A DNA stretch of 64,000 bases from Dirofilaria immitis (Eukaryota > Nematoda > Chromadorea > Rhabditida > Onchocercidae): the NCBI GenBank assembly GCA_024305405.1, contig JAKNDB010000087.1, positions 4,404,501 through 4,468,500 of the forward strand, given 5' to 3'. Shown piece after piece: positions 52,002 through 64,000 of the stretch (positions are counted from its first letter, which is position 1; each line of letters opens with the position of its first letter). Position numbers and translations under genes: made by a program. The notes under the pieces are model-generated. The model did no database searches, had not been told where the DNA came from, and saw nothing but the letters and a program-made list of their open reading frames with translations.

Positions 52002-55000
52002 AACTAATTTTATATCAACATTTGAAACAATATATAATCAAATCTACCATTCCCAATCTCATCGTTTCTTGGTTACATCCTCAACTTTCCACTACTGCAT
52101 TCTGAAACTAATCAAGGTTTTAATCTCAATTACCTCCTTTAAATTTCAGAGTAAACAAAGCATTCAGCGAAACAATATTCTCAATTTCAACATATTCATA
52201 TTACGTATTACATTCTACGTCTCTCCAATTAAACAGAAGCTAAAATGTATTAAAGCCACAAATACCATAATTGTCATTAAAATTAATAAAATAAAGCAAA
52301 GATTTTTGGAAACTAAAATTGTTAATAGTTATTCTTTCTCAATCACTACATCATACGATAAGAGTAAAATCACATAATTTTAATTATTGATAATTGAAAA
52401 TGGTTTAAAATTTGTTGGTGAAGCACGCATATTTAGAAACATACTTTAAAATTTTTTGAAACATAGTTTAAAAATTAAAATAATCTTTGAATATATTTTT
52501 TTCTTTCAAATTCTGGATAAAATAAAACTAAACGAAGAATAAGAATTGGTTTGCCAAATAATAATATTAAATTTTTTCTGGGACAGAAAATATCTTAATT
52601 TTCTCATTTCCAAGTCAATTCATATTCAAGTAATGATCCTTTAATGATTAAAAATTAGAAATTTTCTTGTCAGCTTAATGTTCTTCTATTTAATTACGAT
52701 TTCAGAAATGGATATTTCAAAAATTACATTTAAGCTTGATATTTATAATGAGCTTCAGTGCAAGCACTGTGTATTTTTTTGGTAAAACAATTGTAATGAA
52801 ATAGCTGTCTTTCGTTTGCTTATACATTAATTCAAAAGTCATTTTTCGAGATTCATTGATCAAGCTAAAAAGTAATTTACATCGATATGTAGAAGTTGAT
52901 TTTAAAATTCATTTAATCATCCATGCAAATCTATGAAATGTTTATTAGAGTTTGAAAAATTGCCAATTTAAATATTTTAAAAAATGTAACAATCAATTCA
53001 GCAATACTATAAAGAAAATAATGCTCGAGAATAATACATAAATGTTTGTTATTTGTAGTCTATTTATTTAAACTTATCCCAACTAAATCTTTTTTTCTTG
53101 TTTTCTCGCATCAAAACAATTCTTCTTTTACATATTATTTATCGTGAATTTTATCGCGAGGAATATATCTGAAATGAAGATTAGAAATGAGAAAAAGGCT
53201 ATGTAAACAAAACATCCGAATTTCATTTATTTTAATTCAATGTTATGGAACAAAAAGCAAAAAATATATTTGCACTACTTGGTGCTTCAGAATTAACTCG
53301 TTTTAAGCTTCACCGCCAAGGATAAAAGGAACGAGACGAATTAGTTCCAAAACAACCTAGTTGAATAAATTATCCAAGAACTTTTGAAACTAATAATATT
53401 TATAAATTTCATGAGATTTTCTTTAACTGAGGAGGCTGCTAGCGAGTTTTTCACTTCATATTAAATCCCTCCCAAAAAAAAAATTAAAAGATTTAATATG
53501 TATAACTTTATGTTTAAAACTAATTATCTCATCTTGCATCACAGTTACTTAAATTTTTATTTATTATTTCTTATAAACTGAAAAATTTCTAATCAAAGTA
53601 TAAAAATTAAAAGCCAAGGTGTTCTTATAAACAAGCATGAATAAATTCTTTCGAGAGGATGCAGAAAAAGAGTATTGGTTTAGCATTCGGTAGAAACTTT
53701 CCATCATATTTTTGAATTCTTCTGGCTACAATGTATTTCTCACTTTAAAAAAAGTGATGAATATTCGGACGGCCAATTTTCGAAAGAATTAGAAAGAAAA
53801 GCTCTCAGTTGCAAATTCTCTCTATATCATTACAGTGCCAAACTTCAGTTTACGATCTACAAAATTTTGAATTTGCCTTTGTAAAGCGACTTTCATATTT
53901 CACCCATTTCTAATTTACCCTTTATTCATTTTTTTAACTTCGTAATACAAGTCAATGAAATTTGTTTTTATTCAGGTAATCGTTATCATACTTTAGATGC
54001 TTTCATTGCATATAAAACATTAATTCTAGATTCATAGATATTTCGAATAATAATGGAATTTAGATTAGTAGTCAAATGGTCATTAGTTTTTGGACTTTTC
54101 ATTAACAAGATATTTCCTTATATTTGCATTTAAGAAATTCAACATCTCATGATGAAAAATCTTGATGTCCATCAAATACATGAAGTTAGCAGTCCACAAT
54201 GATTGCTATCACGAAGCTGAAGAACCCATAAACAATTTAAATAATTAAGGTCCTCGATATCTACAATCTCTAGAAATCTTTAATGCTGCTAGGTTTGTAC
54301 TTTACTAGTTCTTTCGTTTTCTAATTTCAAATCATATTAGACAATGAAATTCTTTCTACCTATTAATCGTGATGTAACGACTTTCGCAAACGGATCATTT
54401 CATTTTGGCTTTTGGGAGCTTTGAAATTAAAAACTATTAGATTTTTCGTTATTAATAGAGCAGACGGACAGAAAGAAATGCAAAAATGAAAGATTCTTGG
54501 GAAAGTACAAATTTCAGATAATTAAAGGAAATTTTAGAAAAATTTGTTACAATGATAACATTAGTAGCATACAGATGCCAATAGCTCTCCCATACCGATC
54601 ATAGCTTGTTGTAAAAGCGGGTACCGTACTCTAGCGCAAATGTCATTTGACAGTGTAGAAAAATGAGACGAAACATTCGCTATGTGTCAAATGTTTATTT
54701 GCCTTGTCTGGCTAACGATAAATTCAAGTGATTGATACAAGAAATAGTTGGTGCGCGAGATGATCCAGAAAATGGTGAACACAGTGCAGGATAATACTTT
54801 GTCAAGAGCCCAATTTATGAATCACGCACGAGAATTGAATGAACATTTAGGTCTCTCGAATGAAACTGTTGGAAAGTTCCTCCTTGATGGATGATAAAAA
54901 TGCAAAAAAATAGGTATGCACCCTTGACCTTTCTGAATTGTTTTTATATTGAACAAAACAAGCAACAAAGAAATAAAAGCATTTGTAATCGATTCATTGC

Positions 55001-58000
55001 ATAATTTTGAAGAAATAATCCATTTTTCTTGCTTTTTGTCCAAATAAAATGAAATTCTTGGCATCTTCTGCTTTGTTTAAAAATAAGCTTTTCTCGATAT
55101 ATAAAAATTGAATTGTTTATGGCTCAAATTAATTCATTAATCTTTACGTGTCTATTAATAAAGCTTTTTGAAATATTATTCTCTGAAAAAATGATACGAA
55201 GAGATAGTTAACTGCTTTTAAAACAAAAAAGATTTTTAAATTCACCGAGTATGAAAAGGAAGAAAAGGAATATGAGTGCATGTCAAATTGCAGTAATTAG
55301 AAAGAAAGATTTCAGAAATAAAAATAAATAATGCTGTAGCATCAGCAGATCATCGAACTTATCCATAGCTCTGCCGTTTATTACTTAGATCAATTCGTTT
55401 GAGATCAATTTGTCTTTTTCAGTAAGCTAGAATTGTTGCACTCGTTTCACTGCTTTATTCACTCGGTAAATAGCTAAAAACGAAAAAGTTAAATAACAGT
55501 GGTTGCTAAATTTGATATATGAAAATGATTGGAGCTGCTGAATGAAGAATGATAAGATTATTATAGAAGAAATTATCTCATAAATTACTTCGGGAAGATC
55601 ATCGAAGGCAGGGATCATTGAAAATACGATATATATAGTTAACGATATGAAAAAAAGTATTAATCACAGTGACGATATGTGTCTGCTGATTGAAAACTGC
55701 TTAATTTTTAAGCAGGAGTGAACGGCGTAGGAAATCAAAGCAACGGTATTTTATTGTAGTGGAGGATACGAAATAACTCGGAAGCCATTAATTCCTTCGC
55801 CGCTTTTTCGCATATTTTCCTTTTGCCTGCAACAAAGTACACCTTCTGAATACCTCATTGTTATACCAAAATCTACGGTAACTTGTATGTAGTGCGAAGG
55901 TTTTTACCAATCAGAAGCTGGGAAAAAACTGGGAATCCAAAAATTATTCCTTTTATCTTACACTCAAGCATCCCATAAACCTTTTCAATTATACGGCAAA
56001 AATAAACAAATACAGAACGCAAAGTCTCGATGCGTCCTTTATAGCCTCTCTCACAAATCTGAGTATGGCAAGAATGAAAAATATAAAATTCCTGAATATA
56101 AAATTTTGCTCTCAATCACTTTGGCATCTTATCAAAAGGAATTATTTATGAGCACACAAAGGTCTCGCGAAAAACTTAGACTTTATATAATTTCTACTGC
56201 GCTGTTTTTATCAGCCTAAGATGCATGAAAGATAAATCCAAACGCTTATTATCAAAAAAACAATTAAGTTTTTAACTGTTTTGCCAAATGATAATAACGG
56301 GATATTTGCCTTCGAAAATCTGTGTTATGATATATCATAATCGTTTTTCAATCCTTTACAGCTAACTAATTCTAATAGAATAGGAAAAAGGTTATCGGCA
56401 AAGAATTAATGGAAAGTGACTGGATATTAAATTACATTTAAGCTGACAATAGATCATATGATACTTAAATTCTTTAGATGTTTCAAACGGCCGAAATTCC
56501 GTTATTCTTTCCCTTTATCATTCATACATCAATTAAAATTTCCATTATAGTCTTTGCGTCAACATATTTATATAATCTGAAATAAATGTACAAAAAGTTT
56601 TTAAAATTTATTCAAGTACAAATTCGTGCCAATAAGGAAGAAGAAAAGCAAGTCTATTATAGTTATTTCGGGACCGAGTTGGAATGGTACTGTAGAAATG
56701 TTATTGAAATGCCATTAGTCGCGCTTTTTTCTTGTATTTGATTCGAAAAAGGAAAGTAAAAATCACTCAAGGAAAACATTTTCAAGCATTCGATAATACG
56801 TTCCCTTTTATCATGCAAATTGTTTCATTTTTGCAGCATAATTGTGCTTTTCAAAAAAAAAAAAGAAAAAAGATATTGAAAAAGAAATGAAGACGAGAGC
56901 GAAGAGCCAAACTTTGAACAGAGTTTACCATTTTCTTATTCTTTTAAAGAATCATTCTAAATAATAGAGTTCATGAAAAGGCGAACTATGATCTTTTGAA
57001 ACACTTAAGATAGGAGATCTTTCAGCAGATATGTACCTTCAGCAATATTTCAACTTTTATCAACTTGATCTATTCATCTATGATATGATATGATTTCATT
57101 AAAAAATAATATTAGAAATGAAAAATAATTTATTTATTAATAAATAATTTGCGATGAGAATTCACATTATTTAGCTCAAATCAGATGACTAAATGCAAAA
57201 AGAATATATAAATTGTTGCAAAGATTTGAACGAAAAAGCAATAAATAAATTCACGCAAATGTTATGTATCTAATTTCTATGAAAAACCAAATGAAAATGA
57301 TAGAAATTTGATTAAACTGGCACATTCGATTCCTTCAAATTGTCTAAATAATTTTTTTAGGAGGAAATGCATTATCATATTTCTACAATGATATGAAGGA
57401 CATGATCTGATAGAAGTTAGATTATGATTTGCTTGATAAAATCAACGAAAAAGGCATCTGAAATTTGACAAAAGGTGCACTATCATAAAGAATGGAATTT
57501 GTGAATGATTTTAAAAGCTGAATATAGTGTTGGTTTGTGATGATCGCTGCAATGAATTCAGTGATGATCACATTTTATTATCAAAATGGTATATGAATTC
57601 TTTCAAGCATCTTCTCAATTCATCCACTGTATCACACCTCACCCTTCATCCTTATGTGATGTCTCATGCCGGAAATGATCGTTTTCGCGATGCGCCGATA
57701 GTATTATCGTGAATAATCAAGTCGTAGCATCGATTGGTTTTAATGAATTTCGATTCCGTTTCGGAAAAGAATACGTTCTGATGCGAGTGAATGCAATTGT
57801 TTTACGTCTTTCGTCTTATATGGCTAGAACATTCGGCTGGTGAAAATGCTGTTTAAAATTAATTTGCAAAAATTCTCATTTCATATGTTTTCATATTTTC
57901 TTTTCAGCAATAAAAGCTTTTCTTTAAGGAAAAGTCTCGACTGATATAAAAATTTCGGTATAAAATTGTAAAAGCATTTTAAAAGTTCATCAAGAATTTT

Positions 58001-60138
58001 AAATTCAATCAACTGTTTAGCGCAATGTTCAAGACTTCTGCTGTTAATTATATGTATTGTGATGGAAAAAAAAATTTATATTTTCATGAAAATTGCAGCC
58101 AATGAAACAAACAAAGAGATCCATCTCTTCCATCAATTTTAATCTTAACTTTTAGATGATTTATATATTCTTCTTTGAAAATATATCTAATATAGCATTT
58201 ATTGCTCATTTCTATTTTTAATATCAAATTTTCTTAAAAAATTCCACAAAAAAGATTTTGGTAGTACATGTAATTTAATTGCATTTTGAAATTATTAAAC
58301 AATACAAATCACATTTATAAATTCTCAAAATTCAAAGATCAGATTTTGACACGAATTAGCCTTTCATCAAACAAATTTAAATTCCATTGGTATATCAACT
58401 GCAATCTCATGGGGAATATATTAATAATGAAATCGTAGATGAGGACTGCAGTATTTTCTATTGCAATAATATAATAGATGGTTCAAAGTAAACAATCTAT
58501 TTTAAAAAACTGAGATGGTTTATTTTGTATTTATGCTCTTATATGAATAATATGAAATTACTGAAATTTCTTCTATTTTACATTTATCTATTTTTGTGCT
58601 GATAAAATTTGAAAGCATTCATCTCATGGCAAAAATAAGCAACCCGAGTTTATCAACATCATTAATATGGCATCCAATCTGTACACTAGAAAAAGTAGTA
58701 GTTTTTTTTGGAGTGTAATGAAACCATTCAAATTGAAATAAAGGTAATTTATTCAAAATTATTATTTAAATCTTTCCGAAACAATATATGGACGAAAGTT
58801 CTGTTTCTAATTGTAAATCGGTAAGAAACAGAACAGATTTTTCGAAAGTTTATTTCCTAAAAAATTTGCTTGAATTAAAAAAGAATTGTAGCTATTTGAA
58901 TAGTTTAGGTACTATTTTTATGAATAGAAAGAAAGGAATAAATTTCTCGGAAAAGGAATAATTTTAACATCAAAAAGTTGGACTTAATTTAATTCATTTC
59001 TCTTTCTTTTTGCAGAACTTTAAAAAGAAATAATAAATATATATTTAATTTATACGAGCAATAGTAGCAAAAATAGGAATATTTTACATCAAAGAATATT
59101 ATATATGAAAATGAGATGAATTATAAAAAGCTATAACAAATATTTGCTTACAAATATGTAAATTTTAAAGTTTCAGAATTTGTAAAATTCAAATATGAAA
59201 TGAGTACGAAAGAATCAAAAAATAGTGCTTGTACATAATATTGAAGAAATAGAAATGAAAAATGAATTATTCAGGAGAGTTTTGTTCAGTCACAGTTTTA
59301 GATCAGAATGATTATAAACTGTTGCTTTCATTCTGACTGATCTTTTTCATTTCCTATTATTATCAATGACTGTGCCAGAGAACTATGGCATATTGTTATT
59401 TTATATAATTGTGAAACTGTTTAAAGAATATGATATGCTGCTGTATATTACAAAACAAAACCTGTTTGAGATACGAAATTTGAATTTGAAAATTTTATCT
59501 TTTAAGCTAAGATTTTTTTTAAACAACACAATTTTCCTAATGACTTTTTGAATGCTTTCCAAGTATTGATGGTTATTATCCATCATTTCAATTCTCTTCA
59601 GTACTTCTATTTTGAAAATGTGTCTTGAAAATGTCTAATGAATTGTTTCGATTTGTCTTTATGTTCTTGAAGATTTAAAATGAAATTGTTAGTTGCAAAT
59701 GTTTACAGTTTTCCAAAGTCCATATCATATTAGTTTGATATTTCCGGCATATTTACAGAATTTGCAAAAATATCTTAAGCGTCTCGATATATTATAAAAT
59801 ATTTCGGTTTTTCTGACATTGTTCTATAAATTTTATTTTCTTTGAAAAACATTCTCCTTTCATAATTATTTATGTTTCGAATATCTCATATTAATAATGT
59901 AGTAACTACCAATGTTTAGTAAAGTGTTCTGATTGTCAAATATTTTCTCAAACATGACAAAAATAGTTTTTAAAGCACATATGCCCATATAAATTATTCA
60001 TTTAAAAAATGTTGAAACAACTTCTTAACGACACGAAAGGAATGAAACGGAAAATTCATATGATATCTAAAAATTATTTTTCTTCCCGAATATTTTAGAA
60101 TTCTTGAATTCATCTTTCGTCTTACTTATCCTCATTAT
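52000..60138. other. Gene-poor region of about 8 kb
   Basis: No exon structure or recognisable domain in either strand. Patches near 54.6-54.9, 55.7-56.1 and 57.5-57.8 kb are somewhat richer in G and C but carry no motif I can name. The best of the short frames is listed separately at 54760. Confidence 0.5.
54760..54894 (+). other. Short open frame of protein-like composition
   Basis: ATG-initiated, 44 codons, starting MIQKMVNTVQDNTLSRAQFM and ending VGKFLLDG plus TGA, with an in-frame stop 15 bp upstream. The mixed amphipathic composition differs from the low-complexity frames nearby. There is no splice context and no homology I recognise. It may be chance or a gene relic. Confidence 0.15.
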
Positions 60139-60420
<282 letters not shown>

Positions 60421-62521
60421 AAATGATTATTTTTATGATTATTGAACTATTATCAATTTTATTCTTTAAAGGCAGTTCGGGGTCAAGCTTTGCCAGGGCA
60501 TTTGCAGCGAAATCAATTCTTTAGTGATTTTATCACATAGTACACTGAGAATTTTATTTCCAAAAGTTAATCATGTTTTTCATTGTCTCAAACGCTTTAA
60601 CAAGCGTATTTTAGCTTATATTAATTAAGTAAAAATCTTGAAGTTTTATAAAAATAGTAATATTCTGAAATTCATTCATTTATTTTTCAATGATGGCACT
60701 CTTTTATCAACTTATAGTTTATGCTTAAAATTCTCACGTGATGGGAATCTGTTTACATAATTTCTGGCTGATTTGCTTAGTTCTAATTTTTAATCTTATG
60801 ATTTTGTATTGTTTAAATTCGGTAATAGCATTAATTGAGCGTGACATGAAATGTAAACAATGAGTCTATACCTTGTATATATTATTTTCTGAGATATCTG
60901 AAAATGAATTTTTGAAGCATCTAGAAAATGTCTGTTAATTTATTGCTAACGATAAAAATTATATGGAGCAGTAATATCTTTTCACAGGTGTCTTGTCAAC
61001 TTGTCTATACACCTGACTTTATTATCCCTTCACTAATCGACATGGTACAAATTTATTTATAGTTATTTTACTATTTAAAATTCGAAATATCTTTTCAGAT
61101 CCACAATGATGTAAATATTTTTATGAATTGAAAATGGAATGACAACCTCCTACCTTCTCGAAAAATTATTAAATTTGTCAGCGACATTGTTAAGCATGGC
61201 ATTATTCACTATTAGTGGATCGAGATCAATTGTTTGGGACTATTATTACTAGCTAATGATCTATTACATCAGTAATTGTTTTGATCTTCGATAGATTATT
61301 ATAGCGGTTATTTTTTTCTATTCAGATAATTTAGTCAAAATTTTCTATTAAGATAATTCAGAATTTCCATTGAAATTATTTTCATATTATATTATGCTTT
61401 AAACCCTATTTATTTTCTCGCTACAATGCTGATGACTGTGGATGATAATAACAATTCATTTCCTATCTCACTGACAATAAAAATTAGAAATCCGGAAAGT
61501 TGGAAAAAATTTTCTAAGAATGTTGAAAGACAGAAGAGAATAACAGCTTCCTAACCCAAAAAGTTACATATTATGTATATGTTCCTAACATCACTGGCTT
61601 TTTATTTTCAGTACCAGTTCTCTTCTTGCTACGATTTGGATAATGAGAAGCATTTCTGCTTCGCTCACCATTAAAATGGAATCCGTAATATTGAAAAAGA
61701 AAAAAAAACTAGAATGATTTTGTTTTAATCCAAATGAGCTGAACTTTAATCTATTCCGGAAATCAAAAAAACAAAAACACTGATGTCTTCACTGTATCTA
61801 CTGTATCAAGTTCTAGCTTATACTGTTGAAATATTTAATCTCAGCAGATTTTGGGTTCTGAAACCACATCTCATTTTTGTTTATAATATGAATATTTTTT
61901 ATTTATAATATCAATATATATTTAATAACAGTGATAATAATAACAACAAAAGTTAATAAGTTTTGTTGTGAATATTTTCACCAATTAGAGATGAAAAGAA
62001 AAATGCTTTAGTAGTTACATGAATTTACATTAGTTAGAAAGATAGTGATAAGGAAATTTCGTCCTTGTAGTTGACAGTTATTATTAGTAAAATTTCTCCG
62101 CTACTTCCTACTTGTCGATTTTAGAATCCATGCAAAAATTGCTTTTCTTTCACTATTAAATCTATTTCTGAATTCTCATATGTTGTCATTTCCTCGTTTC
62201 AATCTTCCTAACAGTAAACTATCATGATTTTGTAAAAGAATTTAATTTAGATAATATAATAAGGCAGGTCTCAATTACTGCTAAAACGAAATTCAAGAAG
62301 TTTTTGAAAAGAATAGCTAATATTCATAATTTGTCTCGGAACCAATCCTTTCTTACCTTTCTTTTTTACTCTCCTCGCATCATCATACTTTTATTTCTAT
62401 CAAATTTAATACTTTTCAATTGAAGATAAACATAAGTTTCTTAATGCTTCAGTGTTTCTAAATATTAGTTAATAATTTCAATACACAACATTGGTAACAA
62501 TAACACAGCAGTCATTGTCCA
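60421..62521. other. 3' flank of the Kv3 gene, no gene seen
   Basis: AT-rich sequence without supported exons. It includes the presumed 3' UTR of the Kv3 gene. Confidence 0.5.
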
Positions 62522-64000
62522 TTAATCCTTTTTACTCTCATTCGAACTATTGTTTTTATTACTTTCACATAATTGTGAATTAGCAGTAAAATTGGTCGCT
62601 GGTGGGCATATCAACAATGGAGCTGTAGCCGTCAAAGCTCCCAGTACATGTGACGAATGGATCGGTGATACATTTTTATTAGCCAAGCTATTGAAAAATG
62701 CTGCAGTTGCTAGTTTCCCAACCATTGGTTTGATTTCATGCGGTTGTAAATACGACGTCGCTTTTTCGGTAATTTCGACCTGGAGTTTATGCTTAAAAAA
62801 TGCTCGCAGAAATACAATATTAGCAAAATCAAAATTTATCGATTAATGATGTCATTTTAATGCTCAGTAAATTGAACAAAATAAAAAAATTAAAGCTTTA
62901 CCGAGCTTGGGCATGTGAATAAAACATCGCAAAATTGGATACGATAACGGGAACTGGAAGAGCAATTGTCAAAACTCCCATTAATGCACAAACAGAACCA
63001 ACTAGCATACCCAAATATGTCTTTGGCACCTAAAACTAATTTGACTATATTTTTAAAATCGTACTTATTATTCAATTATAGTAAACAAAAATTAGATGAT
63101 ATGTACGCATAACAATAGCAGCTGAATGATAGCTGATAAAATCAATGGAATTTTGATAAGCAAAATGACTAAGACTGCACAAATTTGTTCAACAGTGAAG
63201 TAGTGAGAAAAAATATTTTATATAATGAACTTTCTGTCCTTCATAAAATTTATTTCAAACTCTATCAAATCATTTTTATGCCAATTCTGAGAAGAACGTC
63301 AGAAAGTATTCCTGCTTGAAAAATTAGTAGAATCAAAATTTACCATATCTCCGAAGCCAATTGTACACATAGTGATGATTGCCCCTATAAATACGTAAAC
63401 GTGAATATATGACATATTCCAAAAATAATTGAATTCCATTTTTTGAGTTTATATTTGACAAGTTTAAACTACATTTTGAATCGACTGGTGGAAGAATTCT
63501 CTAAGTTCTTCTTCCGCTTAATGATGTATTAACTATCGATGTTCGATGAATGTCAGCGTTAAATGAGCAAATTCATATTTGCTATGAATGATATAAATTT
63601 TATTCTGTTTCTCAAAATTTTAAGAAAAAGCATAACATATTTACACCACAATCCAACAGGAATAGAATGAAATTGATTTCCTGGATTTGTTTCTACTCTT
63701 TCCGCATAATAGACGAGCGCTGCGAATATTACTATACCAAGTAATACAAAAAACACCAATAGCAATAATTCCTATAATATAATTTAATGGCAAGAATAAA
63801 AATGAAATAAATTTAATCGTTTTATAATTACAATTATTTATTTATTTAATTGTTTATTATTTTCATAAATCATTTCATTCCAACTATGTATATTACTTGA
63901 GCAGAAGCCTTAAATGTTTGGATAAGAATTTTGAGTCCCGAGGAATGCTGCGTTAATTTGAATAGTCGTAAAATTCGAATAATGGAAAAGAACTCGACTG
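62522..64000 (-). CDS. Shaw-type (Kv3) voltage-gated potassium channel, 3' half
   Basis: Five minus-strand exons, 5' incomplete at the window edge: 64000-63897, 63771-63645, 63384-63344, 63029-62902, 62779-62522. The S4 part reads [20 protein letters not shown], then [15 protein letters not shown]5 is [24 protein letters not shown]. The pore helix and filter are [18 protein letters not shown]6 is [20 protein letters not shown] followed by [15 protein letters not shown], then the Shaw hallmark KLPKKRRR. It is a plasma-membrane K+ channel of the fast, high-threshold Shaw group. The filter is TIGFGD instead of TVGYGD, and an S4-end arginine is replaced by glutamine (KLTQHSS for the usual KLTRHSS). 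The C-terminal tail needs the T-run 62748-62750 one base longer, giving [12 protein letters not shown] and continuing to ESKKD at 62525; uncorrected, the frame stops at 62710. Confidence 0.93.

Noticed and set aside
62890..63075. Minus-strand open frame starting MNNKYDF over the Kv3 S6 exon
   Set aside because: Shadow frame; the adjacent frame gives the conserved S6 sequence with matching splice phases.

Overview
This is a piece of an AT-rich, intron-rich animal nuclear genome, and a nematode is by far the best fit. Introns are short with TTTTCAG-type acceptors. Initiator exons sit directly behind an acceptor-like TTTCAG, as expected where a spliced leader is added (1819, 6568, 17025, 36489, 38981, 50638). 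The genes are compact and nematode-like, and separated by long AT-rich stretches and microsatellites. A decayed, intron-less fragment of a bacterial-type glmS at about 42.94-43.39 kb suggests a lineage that has carried Wolbachia. I therefore favour a filarial or other spirurid nematode. That is inference, not proof.

Layout. 1-5.6 kb, plus strand: the tail of an unidentified gene, then a five-exon gene for a protein with a disordered N-terminus and a C-terminal PLAT domain. 6.6-10.7 kb, plus: an eleven-exon C2H2 zinc-finger protein. 12.3-17.0 kb, minus: a twelve-exon Shaker (Kv1) potassium channel. 17-34.4 kb: a gene-poor block with a CATA microsatellite, an inverted repeat and a 29-bp minisatellite. 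34.4-36.5 kb, minus: a six-exon unorthodox aquaporin. 39.0-42.2 kb, plus: an eight-exon GT11 (alpha-1,2-fucosyltransferase-type) glycosyltransferase, divergent from the aquaporin. 42.9-43.4 kb: the glmS relic. 43.6-45.4 kb, minus: the end of a lysine-rich protein. 47.4-50.6 kb, minus: a nine-exon BTB plus C2H2 zinc-finger protein. 51-62.5 kb: gene-poor, with long (AAT)n and (ATT)n arrays. 62.5-64 kb, minus: the 3' half of a Shaw (Kv3) channel whose 5' end lies outside the window.

Functionally the window holds two voltage-gated K+ channels from different subfamilies, a membrane channel of the aquaporin superfamily, a Golgi-type fucosyltransferase and two likely transcription regulators. Nothing suggests that they act as one pathway.

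One observation affects every gene model. Conserved reading frames break at single-base homopolymer differences in the zinc-finger gene, the Kv1 gene (three times), the aquaporin (twice), the GT11 gene, the Kv3 gene and probably the BTB gene. In each clear case one base more or fewer restores a conserved family motif and makes splice phases agree. The simplest reading is uncorrected homopolymer indels in a draft assembly rather than a run of pseudogenes. All exon lists below were checked for phase continuity, and the needed single-base corrections are stated.
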